Below, in pieces: positions 15,097 to 21,659 of a stretch of DNA of 45,383 nucleotides (within the stretch, counting starts at the first letter, position 1; every line of letters begins with the position of its first letter). The stretch comes from Actinomycetes bacterium (lineage in GTDB: Bacteria > Actinomycetota > Acidimicrobiia > Acidimicrobiales > Acidimicrobilacustridaceae). Location of the stretch: contig JAKOVR010000062.1 in NCBI GenBank assembly GCA_029782025.1, positions 1 to 45,383 on the forward strand. The letters run 5' to 3'. Below the pieces are notes generated by a model that worked only from the letters and a program-made list of their open reading frames with translations, was not told the DNA's origin and searched no databases. Both the position numbers and the translations under genes were made by a program.

Positions 15097-15858
15097 ATGA
15101 TCGAGACCGAAACGCGGGGCAACGTCCTCGTCATCACCATCAACCGGCCGGAGGCCAAGAACGCCGTGAACGGGGTCGTGGCCCAGGGCATCGAGGCAGC
15201 CATCGACCAGCTCGAGGAGAGCGACGATCTCTGGATCGGCGTCCTCGCGGCCACCGGCGACGTGTTCTCCGCCGGCGCCGACCTCAAGGAGATCAACTCC
15301 GGCAACGCCGCCGCCCTCATGACCCAGCGCGGCGGGTTCGGCGGCATCGTGTACCGCGAGCGGCGCAAGCCGATCATCGCCGCGGTCGACGGGCTGGCCA
15401 CCGCCGGCGGCTGCGAGATGGTCCTGGCCTGCGACCTGGTCGTGGCCAGCAGCCGGGCCTCCTTCGGGCTGGCCGAGGTGAAGCGGAACCTGGTCGCCGG
15501 TGCCGGCGGGCTCTTCCGGCTGCCCCGGGTGCTCCCCCCCAACGTGGCCATGGAGGCCGTCCTCACCGCCACGCCGGTCCCGGCCGAGCGGGCCTACCAG
15601 TTCGGCATGGTCAACCGGCTCACCGAGCCCGGCGCCGCCCTCGAGGGCGCGCTGGAGCTCGCCGGCGAGATCACCAAGAACGCGCCGGTCGCCGTGTGGG
15701 CGAGCCGGGGGGTCGTCCGGGCCGCCATCAACACCGACGAAGCCGAGCTGAAGAGCCTCACCGATGCCGCCTTCGGCGCCGTCCTCTCGTCGGAGGACAC
15801 CTCCGAGGGCCTCTCGGCCTTCATCGAGAAGCGCACCCCCAACTGGAAGGGCCGCTGA
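15097..15858 (+). CDS. Enoyl-CoA hydratase/isomerase family protein (crotonase)
   Basis: 253 residues of the crotonase fold. INRPEAKNAVNGVV opens the CoA-binding region, FSAGADLKEINSG supplies the oxyanion-hole segment, and TAGGCEMVLACDLVVAS followed by FGLAEVKRNLVAGAGG contains the second oxyanion strand and one catalytic-type Glu. It should act on an acyl-CoA thioester, in beta-oxidation or amino-acid breakdown; the second acid of classical hydratases is not clearly placed, so an isomerase or other crotonase activity is possible. No neighbouring acyl-CoA genes narrow the substrate. Confidence 0.88.
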   Translation: MIETETRGNVLVITINRPEAKNAVNGVVAQGIEAAIDQLEESDDLWIGVLAATGDVFSAGADLKEINSGNAAALMTQRGGFGGIVYRERRKPIIAAVDGLATAGGCEMVLACDLVVASSRASFGLAEVKRNLVAGAGGLFRLPRVLPPNVAMEAVLTATPVPAERAYQFGMVNRLTEPGAALEGALELAGEITKNAPVAVWASRGVVRAAINTDEAELKSLTDAAFGAVLSSEDTSEGLSAFIEKRTPNWKGR

Positions 15859-15863
15859 CCGCT

Positions 15864-15879
15864 GACGCCCCCGGGCGTC
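15864..15879. terminator. Bidirectional hairpin between convergent crotonase and NUDIX genes
   Basis: gacgcc (15864-15869) and ggcgtc (15874-15879) pair perfectly around a 4-base loop, in the 22-base gap between the two stop codons. Confidence 0.5.
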
Positions 15880-15880
15880 C

Positions 15881-16333
15881 TCAGGTGATCGTGTCGAGCA
15901 CACCGTGCTCGTGGAGGAACTCGGCCAGACCCTCCACGAGCGCGAGCTCGGCCACCTCGTGCAGCGGCACCCACCGCACCTCGGCGGCGTCGTCCCCGGC
16001 GACGGGCTCCTCCCCGTCGAGCACGATGGCCTCGAAGTCCATGATGACGAAGTGGCCGGGGCCGTCGCTCCCGTCTTCGTCGTAGAAGCGCTCCACCCAG
16101 CCGAGCAGGGGTCCGCAGACCCCGTCGAGGCCGGTCTCCTCCCGCAGCTCACGGACGACCGCCTCGGCCAGGAGCTCGCCGGCCTCGACGCGCCCGCCGG
16201 GCACCGACCACGCGCCGGCGGCCGGTCCGTGGCCGCGCCGGATCAAGAGCAACGACCCGTCGAGCACCACGACGGCGCCGACGGCCAACACCGGCCCGCG
16301 GACGGCCGCGCCGTCCCGATCGGCCGCCGTCAT
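15881..16333 (-). CDS. NUDIX hydrolase
   Basis: 150 residues with a complete NUDIX box, GGRVEAGELLAEAVVREL followed by REETG (Gx5Ex7REUxEExGU), near residue 47. The protein is a single compact domain of usual length and should hydrolyse a nucleoside-diphosphate-linked substrate, possibly a damaged nucleotide or coenzyme. ATG 16333 overlaps the stop of the GNAT gene in an ATGA junction (16330-16333), so the pair is translationally coupled. The gene before that is two bases upstream of the GNAT start, making a three-gene unit. Confidence 0.87.
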   Translation of the reverse strand: MTAADRDGAAVRGPVLAVGAVVVLDGSLLLIRRGHGPAAGAWSVPGGRVEAGELLAEAVVRELREETGLDGVCGPLLGWVERFYDEDGSDGPGHFVIMDFEAIVLDGEEPVAGDDAAEVRWVPLHEVAELALVEGLAEFLHEHGVLDTIT

Positions 16334-16824
16334 GCCGTCTCCGGTCCGGGTCGGGCGCCGAGCGGGCGGTGCACGGTGATCGAACGGGCGATGAGCCCGT
16401 GGGCCTCGAAGAAGTTCTTGGTGGCGCGGTCGCCCGGCAGGGCGACGGCGTCGATCCCGCAGCACCCGAGGCCCTCGGCCCAGGCCAGCAGCGCGTCCAT
16501 GAGGCACTCCCCCACGCCCACCTCCCGGCCGTCGGGCTCGACGTAGAGCTCGTCGATCACGGCCAAGCGCCGTCCGTCGGCCAGCCCCACGGCCCGAGCC
16601 CGGGCGTAGCCCACGACTGCCCCGGCGAACTCGCCGGCCAGCACGAGCGTGTCCTCGTCACCTGCGCCCGCGCCCTCGGAGGGGGCGACGGGAGGACCCG
16701 GCTGGGCGTCGTGCACCGCCCACAGATCGCCGCCCCGCTGGTCGCGCTTCTCGGCCACCGCGGCGGCGTGCAGCGCAGCCAGGACCGGGGTGTCCGCCGG
16801 GACGGCGGGCCGGGCCGACGCCAC
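16330..16824 (-). CDS. GNAT-family N-acetyltransferase
   Basis: 164 residues of the GNAT fold: RPAVPADTPVLAALHAAA at the N-terminus, VVGYARARAV and IDELYVEPDGREVGVGECLMDALLAWA in the acetyl-CoA-binding region, and KNFFEAHGLIARSITVHRPL at the C-terminus, where NFFEAHGL is typical. The acceptor is unknown. GTG 16824 was chosen because it lies two bases after the TGA of the preceding gene (TGACCGTG) and conserved sequence starts immediately. The stop overlaps the NUDIX start. Confidence 0.83.
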   Translation of the reverse strand: MASARPAVPADTPVLAALHAAAVAEKRDQRGGDLWAVHDAQPGPPVAPSEGAGAGDEDTLVLAGEFAGAVVGYARARAVGLADGRRLAVIDELYVEPDGREVGVGECLMDALLAWAEGLGCCGIDAVALPGDRATKNFFEAHGLIARSITVHRPLGARPGPETA

Positions 16825-16826
16825 GG

Positions 16827-17402
16827 TCAGGCCTCCTGGAGCTGGGCGATCTTGTTCAGGATCGTCTTGCGGCCGCGATGGGCGTGCTCGAACCGCCGGA
16901 TGGCCTCGAGCTCCTCGGGGGCCAGGCTCTCGAGCCGGGGCACGACCTGGGACGCCGACAGCGACTCGTAGTCGGGGATGGCCAGGGTGTCCCCGCTCGG
17001 GGCCGGGACGGCCGGCGTGGCCGCCTCGGCGGCTTCCGGGGCGACGACCGCATCGGCCGGCGTGGCCACAACCAGCGGGGCGCTGACGCCGGCGGGGGCC
17101 GGGATCGAGGCCTCGGGTCCGGGGCCGTGGGGCAACCACTCGGGGAGCTCGATGCCGAGGCCGAGGCCGTCGATGGCCCGCTGGACCTGCTGGACCCGGC
17201 GCTCGACGGTGTGGTGCACCCGGTCGTTGGTGGCGTCGAGGCGCCGGTGCCCCTCCCGGCTGGCCTCGGTGAAGGCCTCGATCGGCTCGCTGAGGAAGGC
17301 CGGGGCGATCCGAGGGAAGTCGCACAGCAGGCCGATGGGAGCGAAGACGAAGACGTCGAGGATCAGCTCCGCCGGCGCCGGGAGCTCGGTTCGGTCGGTC
17401 AC
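16827..17402 (-). CDS. Actinobacterial protein of unknown function with C-terminal Arg/Lys helix motif
   Basis: 191 residues, not firmly recognised. Residues 10-80 are partly hydrophobic and helical (ILDVFVFAPIGLLCDF, then AFTEASREGHRRLDAT, VERRVQQVQRAID), the middle is Ala/Pro-rich and probably disordered, and the end is a short helical module: IPDYESLSASQVVPRLESL then ELEAIRRFEHAHRGRK and TILNKIAQL. The same kind of C-terminal module ends several actinobacterial proteins, including ones described as lipid-droplet or membrane associated, from general knowledge. GTG 17402 follows TACGCT (17415-17410) by seven bases. First gene of a unit with GNAT and NUDIX. Confidence 0.65.
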   Translation of the reverse strand: MTDRTELPAPAELILDVFVFAPIGLLCDFPRIAPAFLSEPIEAFTEASREGHRRLDATNDRVHHTVERRVQQVQRAIDGLGLGIELPEWLPHGPGPEASIPAPAGVSAPLVVATPADAVVAPEAAEAATPAVPAPSGDTLAIPDYESLSASQVVPRLESLAPEELEAIRRFEHAHRGRKTILNKIAQLQEA

Positions 17403-17409
17403 ACGGGGG

Positions 17410-17415
17410 AGCGTA
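17410..17415 (-). promoter_or_regulatory. -10 box TACGCT of a likely leaderless transcript
   Basis: On the minus strand TACGCT ends seven bases before GTG 17402. Confidence 0.45.
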
Positions 17416-17446
17416 CCGGCGGGCCTCGCTCCGGTACGAACCGGGG

Positions 17447-18058
17447 TCAGCGCCGCTTGGCCGCCTTGCCCGTGGCCTTCGCCGGCTTCGGGGCCGAACG
17501 GGCCGGGGCCTTGGCCGCCGGCTTGGCCGGCCGACCCCCGTCGGGGGCGAAGAGCACCGCCATGGCGGGGCAGTCGTCTTCCCCGACCGGGCACCGGGGA
17601 TGGTCGGCCTTGCCGAACTGGGCCGCGCTCACGAGGAGGAAGCAGCCGTTGCACATGATCTCGTTGGCCTTCTTCGGCGCCACGCCGTCGATGACCTCAC
17701 CCGCGGCGCGGGGATCGGGGTCGACCTCGTCCTCGTCCTCGTCCTCGTCGTCGGACGCGGCGATCCGATCCTCCAGGATCGACTGGAGGTCGGCCTCCAT
17801 GTCGTCGGGGTTGAGGTCCTCGAGGTCCTCGTCCTCCTCGTCGCCCTTCTTGCGGCCGCGGGGCAGGGGCTCCTCGTCGATGTCGGCCTCTTCGTCGACG
17901 AGCTCGGTCTCCTCGGGCACGTCGTCGCCGAACTCGTCGTCGCCGAACCCCGCCTCCTCGTCGACGAGGTCCTCCTCGTCGATGTCGGCGTCGAGGACGC
18001 CCTCGAGCTCCTCCTCCTCGTCGGGTTCCTCGTCGATCAGTTCGTCGTCGTCAGGCAT
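17447..18058 (-). CDS. Highly acidic Cys-motif protein with Lys/Ala-rich tail (DUF4193-like)
   Basis: 203 residues in three blocks. Residues 1-120 are extremely acidic (long Asp/Glu runs). Residues 125-165 contain EIMCNGCFLLVSAAQF and then CPVGEDDCPAM, a CxxC plus CxxxxxxC set that could bind zinc and resembles the Cys module of actinobacterial DUF4193 proteins. The last 35 residues are Lys/Ala/Pro-rich, like histone-type tails. ATG 18058 has a gaggaa ribosome site five bases upstream and a TATAGT box at 18099-18094. Charge segregation suggests interaction with basic proteins or with RNA polymerase or DNA; function unknown. The opposite strand encodes a leucine-rich shadow frame, which I rejected. 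Confidence 0.75.
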   Translation of the reverse strand: MPDDDELIDEEPDEEEELEGVLDADIDEEDLVDEEAGFGDDEFGDDVPEETELVDEEADIDEEPLPRGRKKGDEEDEDLEDLNPDDMEADLQSILEDRIAASDDEDEDEDEVDPDPRAAGEVIDGVAPKKANEIMCNGCFLLVSAAQFGKADHPRCPVGEDDCPAMAVLFAPDGGRPAKPAAKAPARSAPKPAKATGKAAKRR

Positions 18059-18093
18059 GGTTCCTCAGCAGGGTGAGCCGGTGCGCGGCGGGC

Positions 18094-18099
18094 ACTATA
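18094..18099 (-). promoter_or_regulatory. -10 box TATAGT upstream of the acidic protein gene
   Basis: On the minus strand TATAGT, close to the ideal consensus and rare in this GC-rich DNA, lies 35 bases before ATG 18058. No clear -35 at 17 bases. Confidence 0.5.
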
Positions 18100-18100
18100 C

Positions 18101-18122
18101 GCGCGGCGGCCGCAAACCGCGC
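18101..18122 (-). terminator. Possible hairpin after thyX
   Basis: gcgcgg (18101-18106) and ccgcgc (18117-18122) form a 6-bp GC stem 13 bases beyond the thyX stop. No U-tract. Confidence 0.3.
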
Positions 18123-18134
18123 ACCGAGGCGGGG

Positions 18135-19739
18135 CTAGGCGTGCCGGCGGGCTTCCGCCCGCCGCTCGGCTTCCAGGCGTTCGAGCTCGGCTTCCGGGGC
18201 GTGGTTGACGTACCGCATCATCTCGGCGATGGCCCGGTGGCCGGCCTGCTCGGCGATGAGCCGGTGCATCTCCTGCCCGACGACCCGGTAGGCCGGGTGC
18301 CCTTGCGGGGAGGTGCGCAGCTCCAGCAGGTGCATGGCCTCGCGTGCGTTCATCTGCATGACGAAGCGCACGCGGTAGGCCAGCGAGACGGCGTAGGACG
18401 ACAGCGCCGGGTAGCTGGCGTCGATGGCGTCGTACAAGGCCGCCGACCGGGCCATGGCGTCGTCGAACGGCCCGGCGAACCCGGCCTCCTCCACCACCGC
18501 TGGCCTCGTGTACCCGTGGCGGGGGGTGAGGCGCTGCCACTCGATCGTCAGCATGCGGTGGCGTTGCAGATCCCGGAAGGCGCCGTAGTCGGCCAACACG
18601 TCGAACCGGTAGGCCGGCCGCTCGAGCGCCCGGCCGGGCTTGTGGCGCCGGTTCGACCGGTCCCCGCAGTAGGCCCGCAGCACGGCCAGGCGCTCGTCGA
18701 CCGACAGACGGCGCACCGCGGCCTCGATCTCGGCTTCGGGCAGGGCGCTGTGGGGGTACAGGGCGCTGGCCACGAGCTTGACCTCGGCGTCGGGGTCGAA
18801 GTCGACCAACGACACGACCGGGGCCGGCGTGGCGCCGGGCCCGTCGGGCAGCAGCTGGGCGGCCAGCCCGGCCATGGCGTCGTGGTTGGCCTCGAGGTAG
18901 GCGCTCCACGCCACGCCCCGATCCTCGAGATCGACCCGCTTGAGGAACGACGGGATGACCTTGCGCAGCTCGGCCAGCATCAGGTCGCCGTACTGCCGGG
19001 CCTCGGGGAGGGGGTGGGCCCGCATCCGCAGCAGGAGCTGTTCGAAGCCCTGGCCGGTGCCGTAGATGCCGACGTTGGAGAGCGAGGCGGCGGGCAGGAT
19101 CCCGCGGACCGCGTCGAAGGCCTTGGCCCGGATGGCCTGGCGGTACACGAAGTCCGAGTCGTCCGGGTCCTTCGGGATCTCCCGCTTGAAGTGCTCCTGC
19201 ATCAACGGCACGAGTTCGGCGTAGATGTCGAAGAGCCGGTCCATGTCGCCCACGTAGCGGGCGCCGAGCGAGGACATGAGCAGGTCGGGGTCGCGGTAGT
19301 ACCGGTACCGGCCGCCGAGACGGGAGTCGTAGGCGATGTACCGGGTCGACTGCTCGAGGTACGACATGAGCCGACCCCACTCGAGCACCTTGGTGAGCAG
19401 GTTCGACGCCTGCTCGCAGGCCAGGTGCACTCCCCCGAGCTGCGCCACCGAGTCGTCGCCGTACTCGAGGAACACCTTGTCGTAGAGCTCCTCGGCCCGC
19501 CGGAGCCCGACGGTGGCGTCGACCGTGATGTCGCCGCTGATGTCGAGGTCGTTGACGAACTCGTCGAGGAAGAGCCGCCGCAGGCTCTTGGGCGAGCGGG
19601 AGTAGCGGGCGAAGAGCGCGCCCTTCACCACCTCGGGGAGGTTGACGAGGGCGAAGACGGGTCCGTCGAGGTTGGTGAAGTAGCGCCGGAGGATGTCGGC
19701 CTCTTCGACGGTGAACTCCTCGGCGACGTAGACGGTCAC
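18135..19739 (-). CDS. Double-domain flavin-dependent thymidylate synthase-like protein (ThyX family)
   Basis: 534 residues, about twice a normal ThyX (around 230-250), built from two ThyX-like halves. The first half has GDDSVAQLGGVHLACEQ and then LMSYLEQSTRYIAYD, keeping the EQSxRY nucleotide-binding segment (129-134), but where RHR should precede it there is EWGR. The second half has RHRMLTIEWQRLTPRHGYTRP (RHR at 393-395), but the Ser of RHRx7S is Arg, and it ends with the family-typical NAREAMHLLELRTSPQGHPAYR. A pseudo-symmetric active site shared between halves is an inference. GTG 19739 is preferred: TACAGT lies eight bases before it, and the 26 residues upstream look non-coding. Confidence 0.78.
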   Translation of the reverse strand: MTVYVAEEFTVEEADILRRYFTNLDGPVFALVNLPEVVKGALFARYSRSPKSLRRLFLDEFVNDLDISGDITVDATVGLRRAEELYDKVFLEYGDDSVAQLGGVHLACEQASNLLTKVLEWGRLMSYLEQSTRYIAYDSRLGGRYRYYRDPDLLMSSLGARYVGDMDRLFDIYAELVPLMQEHFKREIPKDPDDSDFVYRQAIRAKAFDAVRGILPAASLSNVGIYGTGQGFEQLLLRMRAHPLPEARQYGDLMLAELRKVIPSFLKRVDLEDRGVAWSAYLEANHDAMAGLAAQLLPDGPGATPAPVVSLVDFDPDAEVKLVASALYPHSALPEAEIEAAVRRLSVDERLAVLRAYCGDRSNRRHKPGRALERPAYRFDVLADYGAFRDLQRHRMLTIEWQRLTPRHGYTRPAVVEEAGFAGPFDDAMARSAALYDAIDASYPALSSYAVSLAYRVRFVMQMNAREAMHLLELRTSPQGHPAYRVVGQEMHRLIAEQAGHRAIAEMMRYVNHAPEAELERLEAERRAEARRHA

Positions 19740-19747
19740 GGCGTTGG

Positions 19748-19753
19748 ACTGTA
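19748..19753 (-). promoter_or_regulatory. -10 box TACAGT of a likely leaderless transcript
   Basis: On the minus strand TACAGT ends eight bases before GTG 19739 of the ThyX-like gene. Confidence 0.45.
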
Positions 19754-19832
19754 GAAGGCCCCGGTCAACGACCGGCGGACCACCAGGATCACCAGCCCAG
19801 ACGGGGTACGACGACAAGCAGCCACAGCAGGG

Positions 19833-21020
19833 TCACGCCTGGTCGGGCGCACCAGCAGCGAAGGCCGAGCGCACGGCGGCGAGCGCCGCCGGATCGAGCC
19901 ACAGGTCGGCGACGGTCATGGCCATCGCCTTGGCCCCGTCGATCACGGCGCGATCGCCACCCTCGCCGCCGGCGTGCTCGACGAACCCCTCCGAGTGGAT
20001 CGGGATGTTCGGGGGGCTGACCTGGATCATGGGGTGGATGCTCGGCACGGCGTACGAGACGTTGCCCATGTCGGTGCTCCCCATCACCATGCTGAGGTCG
20101 ACCGGCTCGACCACGGTGCGGCCCACCCGGTGGGCGTTGCCGACGTAGAGGTCGAGCAGCGGCTCGTTGTCGCGCATGTCGGCGTAGACCGGCTCCTTCC
20201 ACTCGGCTTCGAGCTCGCAGCCGGCGGCGTCGGCGCCGGCCTGGAGGCAGGCCAGCACCCGCTGGCGGAGCGGTTCGAGCCGGGCCAGGGTGCCCGCCCG
20301 CACGTACCACTGGGCCCGGGTGCGGGCCGGCACGATGTTGGCCTGGTCGCCGGCCTCGGTGAAGATGCCGTGGACCCGCTCGTCGGCCCGGATGTGCTGG
20401 CGCAGCGCGGCGACGTTCATGTAGCCGAGCACGGCGGCATCGAGCGCGTTGCGGCCCTTGTGCGGCGAGGCGGCGGCGTGGGCCGCCTGGCCGTGGTAGG
20501 TGACCCAGAGCTGCTGGATGGCGATGACGTTCATGCGCCGGAGGTCGGCCCCGGCGGGGTGCACCATCATCGCGGCGTCGATCCCGGTGAAGGCCCCGTC
20601 GTCGAGCATGTGGACCTTGCCGCCGCCCCCTTCCTCGGCCGGGGTGCCGAGCACAACGACCCGACCGCCGAGCTCGTCGGCCAGCCGGGCGGCCGCCAGG
20701 CCGGCCCCGAGCCCGGCCGCGGCGATGACGTTGTGGCCGCAGGCGTGGCCGATCTTGGGCAGCGCGTCGTATTCGCACAGCACCGCCACCACGGGACCGT
20801 CCCGGCCCGCCTCGGCCCGGAAGGCGGTGGGCAGCCGGTGGGCCGACCGTTCCACCCGCAACCCCTCCGCCTCCAGGATGGCGGTGAGGGTGTCGTGGGC
20901 GTGCTGCTCGGCGAACCCGAGTTCGGGATGGGCGTGGATGTCGTGCGACGCCTCGATCAGCACGGGGGCGAGGCGATCGACCTCGGCGCACAGGCGGTCC
21001 TTGACGGCATCGAGATCCAT
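19833..21020 (-). CDS. M20 family amidohydrolase
   Basis: 395 residues. The metal-binding region shows HPELGF near residue 32, CEYDALPKIGHACGHN near 82-97 and GTPAEEGGGGK near 125, as in the M20D aminoacylase/p-aminobenzoyl-glutamate hydrolase group (AbgB-like). The dimerisation domain begins around VTYHGQAAHAAASPHKGRNALDA. It should hydrolyse an N-acyl or aminobenzoyl amide bond; the exact substrate is unknown. ATG 21020 follows TAACCT (21032-21027) by six bases. It lies 27 bases downstream of the lipid-kinase-like gene. Confidence 0.87.
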   Translation of the reverse strand: MDLDAVKDRLCAEVDRLAPVLIEASHDIHAHPELGFAEQHAHDTLTAILEAEGLRVERSAHRLPTAFRAEAGRDGPVVAVLCEYDALPKIGHACGHNVIAAAGLGAGLAAARLADELGGRVVVLGTPAEEGGGGKVHMLDDGAFTGIDAAMMVHPAGADLRRMNVIAIQQLWVTYHGQAAHAAASPHKGRNALDAAVLGYMNVAALRQHIRADERVHGIFTEAGDQANIVPARTRAQWYVRAGTLARLEPLRQRVLACLQAGADAAGCELEAEWKEPVYADMRDNEPLLDLYVGNAHRVGRTVVEPVDLSMVMGSTDMGNVSYAVPSIHPMIQVSPPNIPIHSEGFVEHAGGEGGDRAVIDGAKAMAMTVADLWLDPAALAAVRSAFAAGAPDQA

Positions 21021-21026
21021 CCCGGC

Positions 21027-21032
21027 AGGTTA
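21027..21032 (-). promoter_or_regulatory. -10 box TAACCT of a likely leaderless transcript
   Basis: On the minus strand TAACCT ends six bases before ATG 21020, in the 27-base gap after the preceding gene. Confidence 0.45.
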
Positions 21033-21047
21033 GAGGCCACCGGCCGG

Positions 21048-21659
21048 TCAGACGACCACGAGGAGAGCGTCGGGCTCGACCCGCAACGAGATGGTGCGGG
21101 CCTCCCCGACCGGCTGGCCGTCGAGCCAGACCTGGCACGGCCGGTCGAACTCGAACTGGGCCGCCTTCACCCTGCGCTCCTGCAGGGCCGGGTGGGGCAG
21201 GTGCGTGCCGGTGCGGGCCCGCCGGCGGGCCTCGAGCCGCTCGGCCAGGGGCAGCGCGCCGTCGGTGATGTCGAGCAGGCCGTCGCCGGGGTGGCTCCGG
21301 GGGCCGAGGTCGAAGCGGCCGAGGTACTGCGCGTTCATGGCGACGACGGCCCGCCCCCGCCACCACCGCTGCCGGGCCACCAGGTGGGCGCAGAACCAGT
21401 GGAGGCGACCGTCGACGAGGACCTCGCCCAGGTCGACCGGGAAGGTGGTGGCCGCCCCACCGTGGAGGCGGGCCTCGTCGCCGGTGCCGCCGAGCGTGCG
21501 GCAGAGGTCGCCACCCAGGAGGCCGAGGGGCGGGATCGGCACCCCGGCGCGGCGGGCGTCGGTGATCACCTGTCGGGCCTCGGCGTCGGAGCGCACCACC
21601 ACGCCGTCGGGCGGGAGGGGGGCCGGACGGCCCCAGTCGCGCCCCCGCTCCACCGTCAC
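21048..21659 (-). CDS. Stand-alone domain resembling the C-terminal half of diacylglycerol kinase (YegS/LCB5-like)
   Basis: 203 residues. The C-terminal 110 residues read like the second domain of lipid kinases: VAMNAQYLGRFDLGPRSHPGDGLLDI, then LEARRRARTGTHLPHPAL, then FEFDRPCQVWLDGQPVGE ending in a hydrophobic LVVV. The catalytic N-terminal domain with its GGDGT motif is missing; instead residues 18-60 contain VVVRSDAEARQVITDARRAGVPIPPLGLLGGDL, with only a short Gly-Gly-Asp. It is therefore either a non-catalytic lipid-binding relative or a divergent enzyme. GTG 21659 overlaps the helY stop in a GTGA junction, implying coupling to the helicase. Confidence 0.65.
   Translation of the reverse strand: MTVERGRDWGRPAPLPPDGVVVRSDAEARQVITDARRAGVPIPPLGLLGGDLCRTLGGTGDEARLHGGAATTFPVDLGEVLVDGRLHWFCAHLVARQRWWRGRAVVAMNAQYLGRFDLGPRSHPGDGLLDITDGALPLAERLEARRRARTGTHLPHPALQERRVKAAQFEFDRPCQVWLDGQPVGEARTISLRVEPDALLVVV

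Noticed and set aside
17600..18076. Plus-strand hydrophobic protein (leucine/valine-rich)
   Set aside because: Produced by the antisense of GAG/GAC codons in the acidic protein; it contains no realistic membrane topology and lacks a ribosome site.
16878..19754. Long plus-strand open frame including a Ser-rich stretch and leucine-rich antisense of the acidic tract
   Set aside because: Shadow of five recognised minus-strand genes; the Ser-rich run is simply the other reading of Asp/Glu codons.
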